From Amia ocellicauda (Eukaryota > Chordata > Actinopteri > Amiiformes > Amiidae), in the NCBI RefSeq assembly GCF_036373705.1, contig NC_089851.1, positions 60,311,850-60,375,849 of the forward strand: a stretch of 64,000 nt of DNA. Direction: 5' to 3'. Below, one piece after another: positions 33,481 through 44,399 of this stretch. Every line of letters begins with the position of its first letter. Within the stretch, counting starts at the first letter, position 1. Made by a program: the position numbers and the translations under genes. The notes beneath the pieces were generated by a model, which made no database searches, was not told the DNA's origin, and saw only the letters and a list, made by a program, of their open reading frames with translations.

Positions 33481-34718
33481 TTCATCCAGCCCCAGGTCAT
33501 AAAAGTCAAACCCTAGTTACTACCTACGTAACACATACATTTTGTTCCTACTAAGAGAATACAAAAGTCAGCAACACATTATTTTTTACAAATTCAGTTT
33601 GAAAACTGTATTGTACATATATTTGTTGCGTTTTGATTTATAAACATTGTACATTGTACAAATCTTACGAGAGGCAATGGACTGATTCTGACTTCATGGC
33701 TTTCATTCTATTCATTTGAATAATGTGACATCTCCACTAATAGTACATTATAAATTAAAATATCAATACAAGAATATATGCTACTGCGGACATCATCTGA
33801 GCTGTTTCACAATATATTGTAGATTCCTATAATCTGGAAAACCTTTAATTTCAGTATTTGAACTTATTTCAGTCAACCATCACTTCAGCGTTGTGGACCT
33901 CAACATCGGTCTGTTCAAGATGCCGTAAGGCTGTCTTTAAAGCCGGGCCCTCGGCCTACTGTGTCTCAATGAGAAAACCAGCGTCTTCTCCATATGCACC
34001 TCTGCCACTATGGGTCAAACATCGGTTCCTTCAGGACACGATTCATAATCTGCCATGTGGAATAAATCAGTCATCTGAAGACACAATGTGTGGGTCACAC
34101 AACATCAGAGATCCTCCTTATAAAAGGCATCTCTATCACATTAGTTGACATTCGCACAATCTGTAAGGTTTCTAGTAAAGGGACAATTCAAAATAATAAT
34201 AATCTTGATTCCAATTGATCTCATTTATCAAATTATTTACGTACAGCACTCAGCTGTCGTCAGCAGCATCATATCTCCTGTGTTTACTGAATCAGCTTTA
34301 CTTCCTAGTGTAGATACTCTTTTGTGTGGAGTTGTCAAAACAATGTGCTTATTTTTGTCCTTTTATCTAACTTAAATACCTGAGACCATTACAATAATTA
34401 TTACAGCAGTTCCTTCAACACCATAGTTAATAGTAGTTGTGTAAATGATGGCAGTTATTACTCTTTGTTTCTCAATACCTTTTTCCCAATAAACCATAAT
34501 TTAAAATTATGTACATAGTTTAATTAGGAACAACTCCTATTATTCCTATTTTCATTATTATTCGTTTTATGCGGTTGTCATCTAGTATGTGACGTATTCG
34601 TCTGTATCAACATCAATATTATTATCATTATTAATACAAGCAGTGTAAATTACCAGTCATTACACTCTTCCTCTGTTTGTAGTAAGTTATGAACCCTTAC
34701 ACGTACTTACAGTCTCTG

Positions 34719-34721
<3 letters not shown>

Positions 34722-34791
<70 letters not shown>
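34722..34791. repeat. (CT)n microsatellite
   Basis: Uninterrupted CT dinucleotide run of about 70 bp. Confidence 0.97.
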
Positions 34792-34794
<3 letters not shown>

Positions 34795-36603
34795 GTCATC
34801 TCAGGCTGCTTGTCTGCTCAGGCGAACAGGGGGAGCAGTGTCATGGCACTTGCCCCCTGCCCCCCTCTTCCTAATTGATAGGGTATTTCTGTTTGTGAAA
34901 GGACTATTTCCAAACAGTTTTATAACTTGCCATGACTATGTTTCATTAAATTAGTTATGTTACATCTTTTAATCTTTGGAAAATAAGCCTTTTCATTGAT
35001 CTCAATAATGATGTCCAGGTACTTCAGGAAAACACATTTTCAAAAAATGTGTCCAGTCAATTATTTCCCCAACTAAGAACCTGCGTGGGCACTAAGACTG
35101 TCCGCCTGCGCGGCTCATGTCTTTATTGTGTCAGCTTTCTCCTATTGAAGTCCAGTCTACACCGGTACAGGTTCAGAAGAACTGTTCCCGAACCAGATTG
35201 AACTGATCAATAGTTAATTTCTTACCTACACATTGTATTTGGGATCTATTTCTAGGGATTTAAAAACTCTTCATTGTGGAACTCATAGCTACCAAATTAC
35301 CACGTCTTTAATTTCCTGGAGTATCTGGTTATCTATTTATCAATATCTAAGAAACCTTCACCGAATGTTTGCGGTTGCCTCGGATTCCCTTTTCTAAATT
35401 TGGCTCTAATTCCATTTCTAACATGTTAGTTTAAACTTCTGTATTCATAAGACCTATTTAAATAAATTAATTTTGTATTATTATTTCTGTTTGCAATAGC
35501 ATTCTGTGTACAGTTAAATGCTTACTTTTCTTGTAGGTCTGTTATTACAACATATTTAACTGGTGTTTTTTAGCTATCATTCTGTAACTATTTGTGACTT
35601 ATGACTCTCAGTCATATTCTGGACTATACAGTAAATGAAAATGACATGACATACGGACATTTACCTTGCGCAAACTGTAAACGTACAATCATACAAAGAG
35701 ATATATATTAATTTATATCCAAAGTAAATTCAGATACCATGGTTTTGGTTGGCATGTTATATTGACCTGCAGTGTCTCAAACTACCCTTATTTATTACTT
35801 ATCTAGTAATTTTCCTTCAGTATCTTGAGGACTGTCATTTATACTGAAAAAAATATGTTTTGTTGTTTTTAATTCTCTTCGGGGCATTCGGCTTAGGTTA
35901 GATTGAATTATGGCTTTTGTCTTTTCTTTCTTTTCTCTAACAAATGTTTTAAGATAGCTAGCTTTGGTTTCTCATTTCTTAATGTACATTAATCATTCCA
36001 CATCAGTAGAATGGGGGGCGCCATAGGCATTTCCAGATATTTTATGGCATGTTACGTCACTTGTTTATTATACCTACGTCATATCCGGACGGAAGTGTAC
36101 ACCCATAGCGCCCTAACCACCCACGATGACCCTGATGACCCCGATGACCTCCCTTATCCAACTGTCCTTCTCTCGCCCCTAGCCCCCCTCCCTCCACCCA
36201 CACTGCTTAGTTCTGCTGGCCTTTGTTCTTGCCGGAGAGTGTGAATGTTCAGAGTGTGAATGTTTCAGGTCTTGGGGGTTTGTGACCCCCCCCCCCTATT
36301 AAGTTAGAATAGCTCCATTGTTTCAGTAATAGTTATCTATCTATCTATCTCTCTCTCTTTATCTTGTAGTGAATTCATTCTTTTTTTAGTTAAACACCTT
36401 CTAGTAAAGGCCTTCTAACTGTCTTAAAAGTTCATAAGATTTAAACTTAAGATATTGTTCAATTTCTTAACAGTCCCTTATCCTGGCTTACAAATGTTAC
36501 GATATACCACATTATTTTCTTACATTCTTAATCTTTAGAACGCCTTAAATTACTCTAGCCTTCTAAGTAAAGTGCTTAGGGGGAAAGTTTTTAAAATGTA
36601 TTT

Positions 36604-36616
36604 TAGCTCTCTCTCG

Positions 36617-36657
<41 letters not shown>
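36604..36657. repeat. (CT)n microsatellite
   Basis: CT run with few interruptions, just upstream of the first Polinton gene. Confidence 0.95.
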
Positions 36658-36659
<2 letters not shown>

Positions 36660-36813
36660 GAAACGCATAACGTGAAGTCTGAGATTAAAATGAATGCTCA
36701 GGGTTTTGGTGGTGGGTACGGAGCCGCAGGGGCCACTCTCTTCTAAGAGGGCGGGTTATCGTGACGTAGTGAAGAGACGGTATACATCACCCCCCGATCA
36801 ATGTTTAAAGACA

Positions 36814-37584
36814 ATGTCTTACCCGAAAGCTATGGATGTCGACAGGCTCTACACCCCTCTCCAATCCCGGGATCTACCTTGGTTCTATTCACCCGATTTT
36901 GTATACATGCCTGAAACCTCTGACTGCGGCCAACCTCCGGGACCTCAACACCCGATTCCGCAAGACAAAACAGGACGCTTTGCGATAGACATCGAAGCTA
37001 GTCTCTGGGATGTACAGGCTCAGGAGGTCCTGAACGGTTCTGCGTTTGCTGCACTGTCTATCGCGGACTCGTCTCAGGAAGGGGGCATTCCAGCGGCTGT
37101 AGAAACAACCCACAGCCAACCAAGCGACCCAATGAGCAGCGAACCGCCTCAGGGGCATGATGAAGACGATGGCTTTATGCCCGGTGTGCGGGTCGATGTA
37201 AGCAGAATTGTAAAAAGCACCCTGGTACATATTCTGCCGGTTCTCATCGACCAAACCCTGAAATCAGTCTGTCAGGGTTGTGAAGTGAATCACCCCAGCC
37301 AGTTGAGGCACAGCTGTCTGTTTGACCCAGATGCCTATTATTTCCGATACTATTTCGATGTGATTTACAGAAGACTGAACAAACCATGGCTGAAGCTGGC
37401 GCTAATCAAGGCGATATCTTACTCCCACCTGCGGGCCTCTTCCGGGCAAGTCCAGAAAATCATAGATGAGATTTTGCTGGAGTTGAAAAATGAGAAGTAT
37501 ATAAATGAGAAACTGAGCTGTTCAATGACCTGGATGAGCCGAGTGAAAAACCGCCAGGAAGCTAAAAGAGTATTTCTTCCATAA
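36814..37584 (+). CDS. Polinton accessory protein, unknown function
   Basis: Open frame, likely starting MSYPKAMDVDRLY (an upstream in-frame Met at 36694 is also possible). The N-terminal half is Pro/Ser-rich and looks disordered. A Cys/His cluster follows in VCQGCEVNHPSQLRHSCL, spaced like a small zinc-binding site, then an aromatic helix-rich part (DAYYFRYYFDVIYRRLNKPW). I do not recognise a family with known function. As the first plus-strand gene it sits where Polintons and their virus kin carry variable, possibly regulatory, genes. Confidence 0.65.
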   Translation: MSYPKAMDVDRLYTPLQSRDLPWFYSPDFVYMPETSDCGQPPGPQHPIPQDKTGRFAIDIEASLWDVQAQEVLNGSAFAALSIADSSQEGGIPAAVETTHSQPSDPMSSEPPQGHDEDDGFMPGVRVDVSRIVKSTLVHILPVLIDQTLKSVCQGCEVNHPSQLRHSCLFDPDAYYFRYYFDVIYRRLNKPWLKLALIKAISYSHLRASSGQVQKIIDEILLELKNEKYINEKLSCSMTWMSRVKNRQEAKRVFLP

Positions 37585-37604
37585 AGAACTGAGGGACCTG
37601 GAAG

Positions 37605-38030
37605 ATGGGAAATGTTCTGGACTGCTTCTGCAACTGGATCTGCCATCAACGCTCGGTGGATAGCCTGAGAGCTCTATTACACCATGTGCTTGACAAAAAA
37701 GTAGCCAATGCGAGCCTTTTCTCTACAGATTTAACCGTAGATAATGACCAACTTTCAAACCTGGAAAATTTCATGGCCGCCGTAACAGAGACTGGGGGAT
37801 ACGAAAACTGGAGTGAGATGGTCGAGGGCGCCCAGAAGGATGTTAGTCCTTTTCATCATCATCTGTATGAATTTTTACTGATCATGTTTAACAAACCTTT
37901 GTTTACTTTTAAAATAGCCCATATTGTTGTTTTATTTGTGTATGTAATCGATGTGTGTGATAAAAAAACATGTCGTTGTCGATATAGAACAAGTAACCAA
38001 TCATCTGATTTCTTTTTGTTTGGACCGTAG
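37605..38030 (+). CDS. Polinton accessory protein, possible membrane-linked
   Basis: 141 residues, starting MGNVLDCFCNWICHQ: a Gly at position 2 and several Cys near the N terminus, a pattern seen in lipid-modified proteins. A hydrophobic stretch (IAHIVVLFVYVIDVC) near residues 105-120 could be a membrane segment. It starts about 20 bp after the preceding gene. No family recognised. Confidence 0.5.
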   Translation: MGNVLDCFCNWICHQRSVDSLRALLHHVLDKKVANASLFSTDLTVDNDQLSNLENFMAAVTETGGYENWSEMVEGAQKDVSPFHHHLYEFLLIMFNKPLFTFKIAHIVVLFVYVIDVCDKKTCRCRYRTSNQSSDFFLFGP

Positions 38031-38153
38031 AAAAAATTGTTGTGTATGTTATACTTTTCTCAATTGTCTAAAAAGAGGTGTTTGTTCGCCTGAAATGGAA
38101 TAAAAAAAACATGTATAAAAAACTTTGCTCATTGTGTCGTGTGATCTGACAGA

Positions 38154-39240
38154 ATGACTCTGCAAGCTCCCCAGATGAAGGATCTGTACTACAACCCGGC
38201 CAAGGCCGGTGGTTTGGCTGGTAAGAAAGGTTTTCAAAGAGGACTAACTGAAGCCGGGGTTAAGGCTAAGGATGAGGTTGTTTCAGAATGGCTAAGGGCA
38301 CAAGACGCCTATACCCTACATAAACCGCTCAGAATTAACTTTAAAAGAAATCGCGTCTATGTGACTGACATAGACTCACAATGGCAGATGGATCTAGTCG
38401 ATATGTCAAATTTATCAAAAGATAACAATGGTCACAAATTTATGTTGATGTGCATCGATGTGTTATCGAAATACGCATGGATCCGAATTCTGCACAATAA
38501 AACAGGTAGTGTGGTGACAAGGGCCTTTGAGGATATATTGTCCCAGGGTCGGTGTCCTAAAAAACTGCAGACTGATAAAGGAAAAGAGTTTCTCAAAAGA
38601 GAATTTCAGAATCTGTTGAACAGACACAATATACATCATTTCACCACCGGTAATGAGCTTAAGGCATCGGTTGTGGAGAGGTTTAACCGCACCATAAAGA
38701 CAATAATGTGGAGATATTTTACAGCTGTCAACACGTTCAAGTATGTTGATAAAGTTCAGGATTTTATCGAAGTTTACAACCGAGGATATCACACCAGTAT
38801 TAAAATGAAGCCTATAGATGTTAACAAGAGTAATTCTTTTAAGGTATATACAAATGTATACGGTCCCTTTTTTAAGACAGAAAAAACTACTTATAAGTTC
38901 AATGTCGGGGATGTGGTGAGAGTTTCAAAGCTGCGCAACCCTTTTGCCAAAGGTTATAAACAAACATTTACTGATGAATATTTTACAGTTACCGAACAGT
39001 TGGCTAGAGACCCCCCCGTGTACCGGTTAAAAGACTATGACGGGGAGGAAATAGAAGGGACGTTTTAAGCTGCCAAGTTACAAAAAATTACTGTGGGTAA
39101 AGATAGAGTATTCAGAGTTGAAAAGATTATAGCGGAAAAAAACCAAAACCGGAAAAAATATGTGTTAGTGCAATGGAGAGGTTGGCCTGAAAAGTTCAAT
39201 AGTTGAGTCCCGGAGCAACAGGTTTGTGTTATTCAAGGCT
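38154..39240 (+). pseudogene. Polinton integrase
   Basis: Retroviral-type (RVE family) integrase: core motifs WQMDLVDMS, LQTDKGKEF and KASVVERFNRT give the D, D and E positions, followed by a basic SH3-like region and a chromodomain-like tail (YVLVQWRGWPEKF). It integrates the element and makes 6-bp duplications in this family. Most of the frame is open; the tail is not continuous with it. Confidence 0.88.
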
Positions 39241-39292
39241 TATAACAAGATGTCCGCGGGTGTGGTGGGGGGCATTACTTTAGTTTCTCAAG

Positions 39293-40060
39293 ATGGAATT
39301 AGGTGGCTTCTACGTGACTCTACCCAGTAACTCCTCTCTCGATATATATCCTAAAAATGAAATATCCAGTTACACAGTGCAATTTGGAAAATCTATAGAT
39401 CTAAGGGGTTCGTGGGAAGTGGGTTTGGCGGAAATACAGTATCCTTACACTTGGTCTATTTTACAAGATAAAGATGCCAACTTCTCAGTTTTTGATCATG
39501 TTAAAAAGAGTCAATGGTCATTCACGATCGAAGGGGGCTATTACGACAGCGTGGATAAAATATTAGATGAGATGAATAAGCAGTTCTCAGACGGGAACCC
39601 CTGCCTCAAGTTATATTACAATCCTATTAAAAACCGAGTGTACATTGTGTCAAAACCTGGCCTTAGTATTCAAACCAGCGGGGCCCTGGGACGTATAATA
39701 GGCTTCTATACTGACACGGAGAACTCATTCTCAGACGTGGTGGCCCCCTTCCCGGCCGATATCAGAGGTGGTTTTTACACTCTTTACATCTATACGGACA
39801 TCATTGCCCACCAGAGGGTTGGTGATAGTTATGTGCCTCTTTTGAGAAATGTACTTATTAAAGGTAAAAGCAATGACATGATCACAATTACTTATGACAA
39901 GTCGCACTACATACCAGTCTCAAAGACACACTTTGACAACATCATGATCGAAGTAAAATCAGATCAGAATATCAACGTACCATTCCGTTTCGGTAAAATT
40001 ATAGTTAAACTACATTTTCGAGGGGTTTTGTCGATCCTCTGGCCTATGTTGATTATTACA
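39293..40060 (+). pseudogene. Polinton minor capsid protein (penton-like)
   Basis: Starts MELGGFYVTLPSNSSLDIYP, followed by GSWEVGLAEIQYPYTW, the hallmark start of the single-jelly-roll minor capsid protein of Polintons. Most of the expected length is open. Confidence 0.85.
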
Positions 40061-40062
40061 AA

Positions 40063-40476
40063 ATGCAAGCCGGGAATGGCTTGCCCGGGTTTGTAGGATC
40101 CTCCACTATGTATGGGGCCGGGCTAGGTGGACTCTTTCGTGGTCTTTTTAGAATGGCCGTACCCCTGCTCAAGAGAGGCTTTGCTATAGCCAGACCCGAC
40201 TTGAAATCAGCGGCTAAAAACATTGTTAGTGATGTGTTCGCCAATGTTATGAACCGCTCAGCTAGCCATGAGCATCAGGAGGGTTCGGGACTCATGGTGA
40301 TGTCGAGGGGCGGGGGTAAAAGAAGAAGCAGCAGACACCCACCAGGGCAGCGAAGACCCCCAGCTAACAAAAAAACGAAGACTCGCTCATTCTCCAACAC
40401 ACCACAGAATCCCTCGGAGAAGGAAGCAACAGAAGAGAAAACCTGCAAAAAGAAAGTCTCAAAGAAAGCCCAATAG
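40063..40476 (+). CDS. Polinton small basic virion-type protein
   Basis: 137 residues, overlapping the end of the minor capsid frame. The Gly-rich hydrophobic N terminus (GAGLGGLFRGLFRMAVPLLK) is followed by a strongly basic, Ser/Lys/Arg-rich C terminus. The place between the minor and major capsid genes and the amphipathic Gly-rich start are typical of the small capsid-associated proteins of vertebrate Polintons. Confidence 0.65.
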   Translation: MQAGNGLPGFVGSSTMYGAGLGGLFRGLFRMAVPLLKRGFAIARPDLKSAAKNIVSDVFANVMNRSASHEHQEGSGLMVMSRGGGKRRSSRHPPGQRRPPANKKTKTRSFSNTPQNPSEKEATEEKTCKKKVSKKAQ

Positions 40477-40500
40477 ATCTTCAGGTTACATCTTTTAAAC

Positions 40501-41709
40501 ATGTCTTTTTTCCATAGCCTATCGGAAGAATGCATTAAATCAGAACTGGACCTGTTTACAGTCCCGTACACCCAAACGAGTATAGATAAAAGCATCTATG
40601 TAGAGATACTACCTCTTTTCGCAATTTCAGAAACGGCCCCTCTGGAGTTTTTCATAGCGGGAAATGGGGAAGATTATATTGATTTGAACAACACTGTCAT
40701 TTTAATCAACTGCAGAGTGGATGAGGAGGATGGGGATGCAACAGTGAAGGCAGCCAACGTTGGTGTCATCAATTACCCTATGGCCACCATGTTTTCGCAA
40801 GTGGACGTGACCCTGGGTGATCGACTCATTAGTCAAAGCAGCAATACCTACCCCTATAGAGCCATGATGGAGTGTATCCTTAATTATAGTGAGGAGACTC
40901 TAAGCAAGCAGTTCAGTCCTGGCCTGTTCTTCAAAGACACCCCAGAAGCTATGGACGACAGGGATACAGATGGACTCAATGAGGGCTTGCAAAAAAGAGC
41001 AGCCTTTTCAGACGAAGGCCGGACCTTTGAGCTAATAGGGCATATTCATGTGGACATATTTTTTCAATAAAAACTCATGCTCAACAGGGTAGACATTAAA
41101 ATTAAAATGATCCCGAGCAAAAATGCTTTCTGTCTGATGACTCCCGATACTGAAAAATATAAACTGAATATATTATCGACCTCATTGTTTGTGAAAAGTG
41201 TCCGTATCCCCAGCGGTTAAACTAGGACACGCCCAGGCATTAATGACGGCAAACGCCAAGTACCCGAAAGAAAGAGTCTATATGAAAGTCCACAGTATCC
41301 CCACGGGGACACGTGTGATGAACCAAGAAAATATTTTTCTAGGGCAGCTCCCAAAACAGGTTATTATAGGTCTAGTGGATAATGATGCCTTTACCAGGGT
41401 ATACAACAAGAACCCCTTTAACTTTAAACATTAAACGCAGAATTTATAGCATTGTACGTTGACGGAGTGCAGGTGCCGTCCAAGCCTTTTCAACCGGACT
41501 TTGAAAACAGCAATGCTGTTCGGGAATATTACAGTCTAGTATTGGCTACGGGTCGTCATCTCAAGGATCAACCGCTGATGATCAATCGCCAGGAATACTG
41601 CAGCGGCTACACGCTGTACAGATTCAACCTGACCCCCGACGAAGAGTGTGGACAACATTTTTCACTGGTGAAAACGGGTAACATGCGTCTGGAGATGCGT
41701 TTTAAATAG
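40501..41709 (+). pseudogene. Polinton major capsid protein (double jelly-roll)
   Basis: Starts MSFFHSLSEECIKSELDLF; conserved blocks include APLEFFIAGNGEDYIDLNNT, NYPMATMFSQVDVTLGDRL and, near the end, CSGYTLYRFNLTPDE. This matches the hexon-like double-jelly-roll capsid protein of Polintons. It is broken, in about three pieces. Confidence 0.85.
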
Positions 41710-41779
41710 CCTCTACCCCTCACTGTAAATATGATCGTGTACGCTGTGTTTCACAACATTATTGAGGTGAATCAGAGAA

Positions 41780-42300
41780 GAAACATTCTGTATGATTATT
41801 ATTAAAATGAATACCATAGAGCTCAACACCATCATGACGGCTACCTCATGTACCCGCAAACGGTTTCAAGGGGTCTATGCCTGTGACCAGCTGCCTAAAT
41901 TTAAGATCAAGAATTTACCAGCGATGTACATAATCAATACTCACCCTAAAAATATGCCTGGAGAACACTGGTTCACTATTTATCTAAGGGAGGATCAACG
42001 TGGTGAATTTTTTTGATTCCTACGGTCACCCCCCAGATTTCAGACCTTTCCCCCGGAGTATCCATAACTTTTTGCTCAACAACTGTCAAGAAACCCTTTA
42101 AAACGGGCGTCAAGTACAGAGTCTACAGACCACCACTTGTGCCAACATTGTGCATTTTTCTTATATCATAGAGCTAAAGGTCGAACATATCCAGACATTA
42201 TGACTCTGTACAGCGATGATTTAGAACAGAATGATGAAAAAGTGACAGTATGTCAGGACAATGTATACGGACCCTTATATACCTGTAACGTATGGTGCTA
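41780..42300 (+). pseudogene. Polinton cysteine protease (adenovirus-type)
   Basis: Contains PAMYIINTHPKNMPGEHWFTIYLRE, the His-Trp motif of the adenovirus maturation protease family, followed by FDSYGHPP in the next stretch, also typical. Broken. Confidence 0.75.
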
Positions 42301-42631
42301 ACAACCCTTGTATACAGACTGGCTGCTCTTGTGAGGATTTTAAAAGATGTCACGTATGTTAAGGAGAAAAACAGGAATCAGTCTTTGAAGCAAATCATTT
42401 ATTTAACACACTTATTATAGAAGACACGGGGCATGTTATAAAGAACACATCTGTACAACATTCGAAAAATAAAACATAAAATAAATAATTACAATCGGTT
42501 GTCGGTCTTCATTCACTGTTTTACAAACAATAATAACAGGCTATTAATAAGCAAACCAACGTGTACTAGATCCTGAGATCCTTCGCTTAACACTGGGTAA
42601 GTAATGAGCAGTTGGGGTTTTAGCTTCCCAT

Positions 42632-43328
42632 TCAGCCTCCCCCCTCTTTACACATGTGTATTTTTTGGCGTGTCTCCTGGTTAGGCACTGTTGATTGTGG
42701 GATGTTCAGACAGGCCATCGCATGTAGGAAAGAATTCCAGCCTACAGGTCTGCAGCTAGCAGGGATCTTATTAGTGCTAGTGACACTCTTCAACAGATCA
42801 AACATATGTGATCCTTTGATCAATTGTCCTTTAAAAACAAATTCACCCTGTTCATTCCAAGCCGTTACACGTGGTTTCTGAACCATTTTGTGCAGGATAT
42901 ATTCAGCATTTGTTTTGCTTCTGGAAGGCATGTTTCTCAAAACATCAGTTACAACATCGACCTCTGGCGAGGAGGAAAAACCCTCAACAGGCTCGGTATC
43001 CGCTATCACAGAGGGCTGAGCATCAAAACCCTTATCAGCCACAGTCCCCTCATCCGCAATCCCGTTTTCTCGAGAGGCCATGTTTAAAGTTAAAGTGTTG
43101 TAATCTTTTTCCCCCTGCCGAACCAGATACTGTATATTGTTGTATTGTGGCACTATACAATTGGGGTTTGGAATGCTGATTTAAATCAACCCTGGCTAAT
43201 ATAGCTTTCATTTCAGAGTCCAAGTTATTTTCGACAGTTTGTTGGAGGGTTTCTGGACCGGCAACATTTTTTTTCAGTTTTTCAAGCTGATCCTGAGGGA
43301 CCAAAAACATTTTCCGAGCATGTTCCAT
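42632..43328 (-). pseudogene. Polinton conserved accessory protein
   Basis: Begins on the minus strand with MEHARKMFLVPQDQLEKL and ends in a region with GEFVFKGQLIKGSHMFDLLK and IPASCRPVGWNSFLHAMACL. Proteins with these two end motifs recur in fish Polintons just downstream of the small basic protein and ATPase. Function unknown. The two parts lie in overlapping frames. Confidence 0.65.
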
Positions 43329-43330
43329 TA

Positions 43331-43666
43331 CTAAACCGAGCTCGAAGCCAGAAGACTGGCAAGGAAAGGCACAGCTATGCTCAAGAGTGGTTCAATAAAA
43401 CCCCCGGTTTGATTAATCTTCTTTCTTTTTCTTTTAATAGAATACTTCTTATTAGCGATGATCTTGATAACAGCTTTTTGTTTTTTGAGTTTAGAATGTT
43501 GAGAAGGGGTTAGGGGGATGTTTCCACGCAAGATGTTTAAAGCTATTTCGCACAGGGACTCTATCAAATCCGAAGGGGCCGCGGCCAGCACAGCTTTCCT
43601 CTGGCACGGGTTCCCCTCAAATAACATCTGCAAAAGTGGTAGATTTCTTTTAATCCGAACAGACAT
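43331..43666 (-). CDS. Polinton small basic protein with hydrophobic tail
   Basis: 111 residues: an N-terminal helix-rich part, a basic centre (LTPSQHSKLKKQK, SIKRKRKK) and a Gly/hydrophobic C terminus (GGFIEPLLSIAVPFLASLLA). It overlaps nothing and starts seven bases after the ATPase stop. It resembles the conserved small protein of vertebrate Polintons, perhaps DNA- or capsid-associated by composition. Confidence 0.6.
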   Translation of the reverse strand: MSVRIKRNLPLLQMLFEGNPCQRKAVLAAAPSDLIESLCEIALNILRGNIPLTPSQHSKLKKQKAVIKIIANKKYSIKRKRKKINQTGGFIEPLLSIAVPFLASLLASSSV

Positions 43667-43672
43667 GCTTAT

Positions 43673-44341
43673 TTATTTCCTTTTCTTTAGCACATACACG
43701 GCTGGCCAATCTGGAGGGCACAAACCTGTTCCGAGACGAAAGTCTTCCGGGGTTTGTGCTTTAAAATCGGCGAGCAAGTACCCGTAGGGTTTTTTGGTAG
43801 CGTCCTCAAAAGCTTTCAAAAAGAACTTTGTCTGTTTGGGGTACATTTGACGAGCCAAGACGGTAACCTGTAGTTTATCTCTGGGATTTAAAAAAATAAT
43901 TATATAATTAGTGTTTAAATTAATAGTGCGACTTTTTTTACCTTGCAAAAATACATTTTGAACTAAATAAATAATGCTTAAATTCCGATGATGAGTGTAC
44001 TTTGTGAAGGCATTTTCCACCTCGCTATTGTCACTGGCCAGTTCCATCAGGTCATCAAGGACCACTAGATTAGTTAGACTTTTTGACAACTCATCATCAC
44101 ACAGCGAGTCGGGGACTCCCTGTACAAATTTCAGATTTTTTATTTTCGCCGCCAAAGCATCGTAGAGCGGCTGCCAGCAAGAGTAGCACCACACTATGTT
44201 GTCGAGATTTTGGGACACGGTCGCTTCCACATTTTCTATGAAATTCTTTATAAGATAGCTCTGACCCGAGTTGGAGGGACCGGCTATAATACATGAAAAA
44301 GGATGTTGAAGTCTGTTATCAAAACCACCGCTAATATTCAT
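43673..44341 (-). CDS. Polinton packaging ATPase
   Basis: 222 residues on the minus strand. FtsK/HerA-type (A32-like) ATPase: P-loop region FSCIIAGPSNSGQSYLIKNF near residues 16-35 and Walker B region LVVLDDLMELA near 92-102. In related viruses it drives the genome into the capsid. The frame is whole in length. Confidence 0.85.
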   Translation of the reverse strand: MNISGGFDNRLQHPFSCIIAGPSNSGQSYLIKNFIENVEATVSQNLDNIVWCYSCWQPLYDALAAKIKNLKFVQGVPDSLCDDELSKSLTNLVVLDDLMELASDNSEVENAFTKYTHHRNLSIIYLVQNVFLQGKKSRTINLNTNYIIIFLNPRDKLQVTVLARQMYPKQTKFFLKAFEDATKKPYGYLLADFKAQTPEDFRLGTGLCPPDWPAVYVLKKRK

Positions 44342-44399
44342 AAGGTAGAGTGTTATAGTCGGGCATCAACACTCTTTTATTGTACACCACCCTGAACCG

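Larger units (their letters stand above)
33481..36660. other. Unassigned stretch between provirus and Polinton genes
   Basis: AT-rich DNA with no recognised gene. It should contain the left end of the Polinton, but no terminal inverted repeat matching the right side could be found by eye. A 96-codon open frame at 33858-34148 has no known domain. Simple repeats: (CT)n at about 34722-34791 and 36604-36657, a C run at about 36286-36296, a short CTAT run at about 36333-36350. Confidence 0.4.

Noticed and set aside
36011-36244. 77-codon open frame before the Polinton genes
   Set aside because: No recognisable motif; the Pro/Leu-rich end comes from a C-rich stretch.
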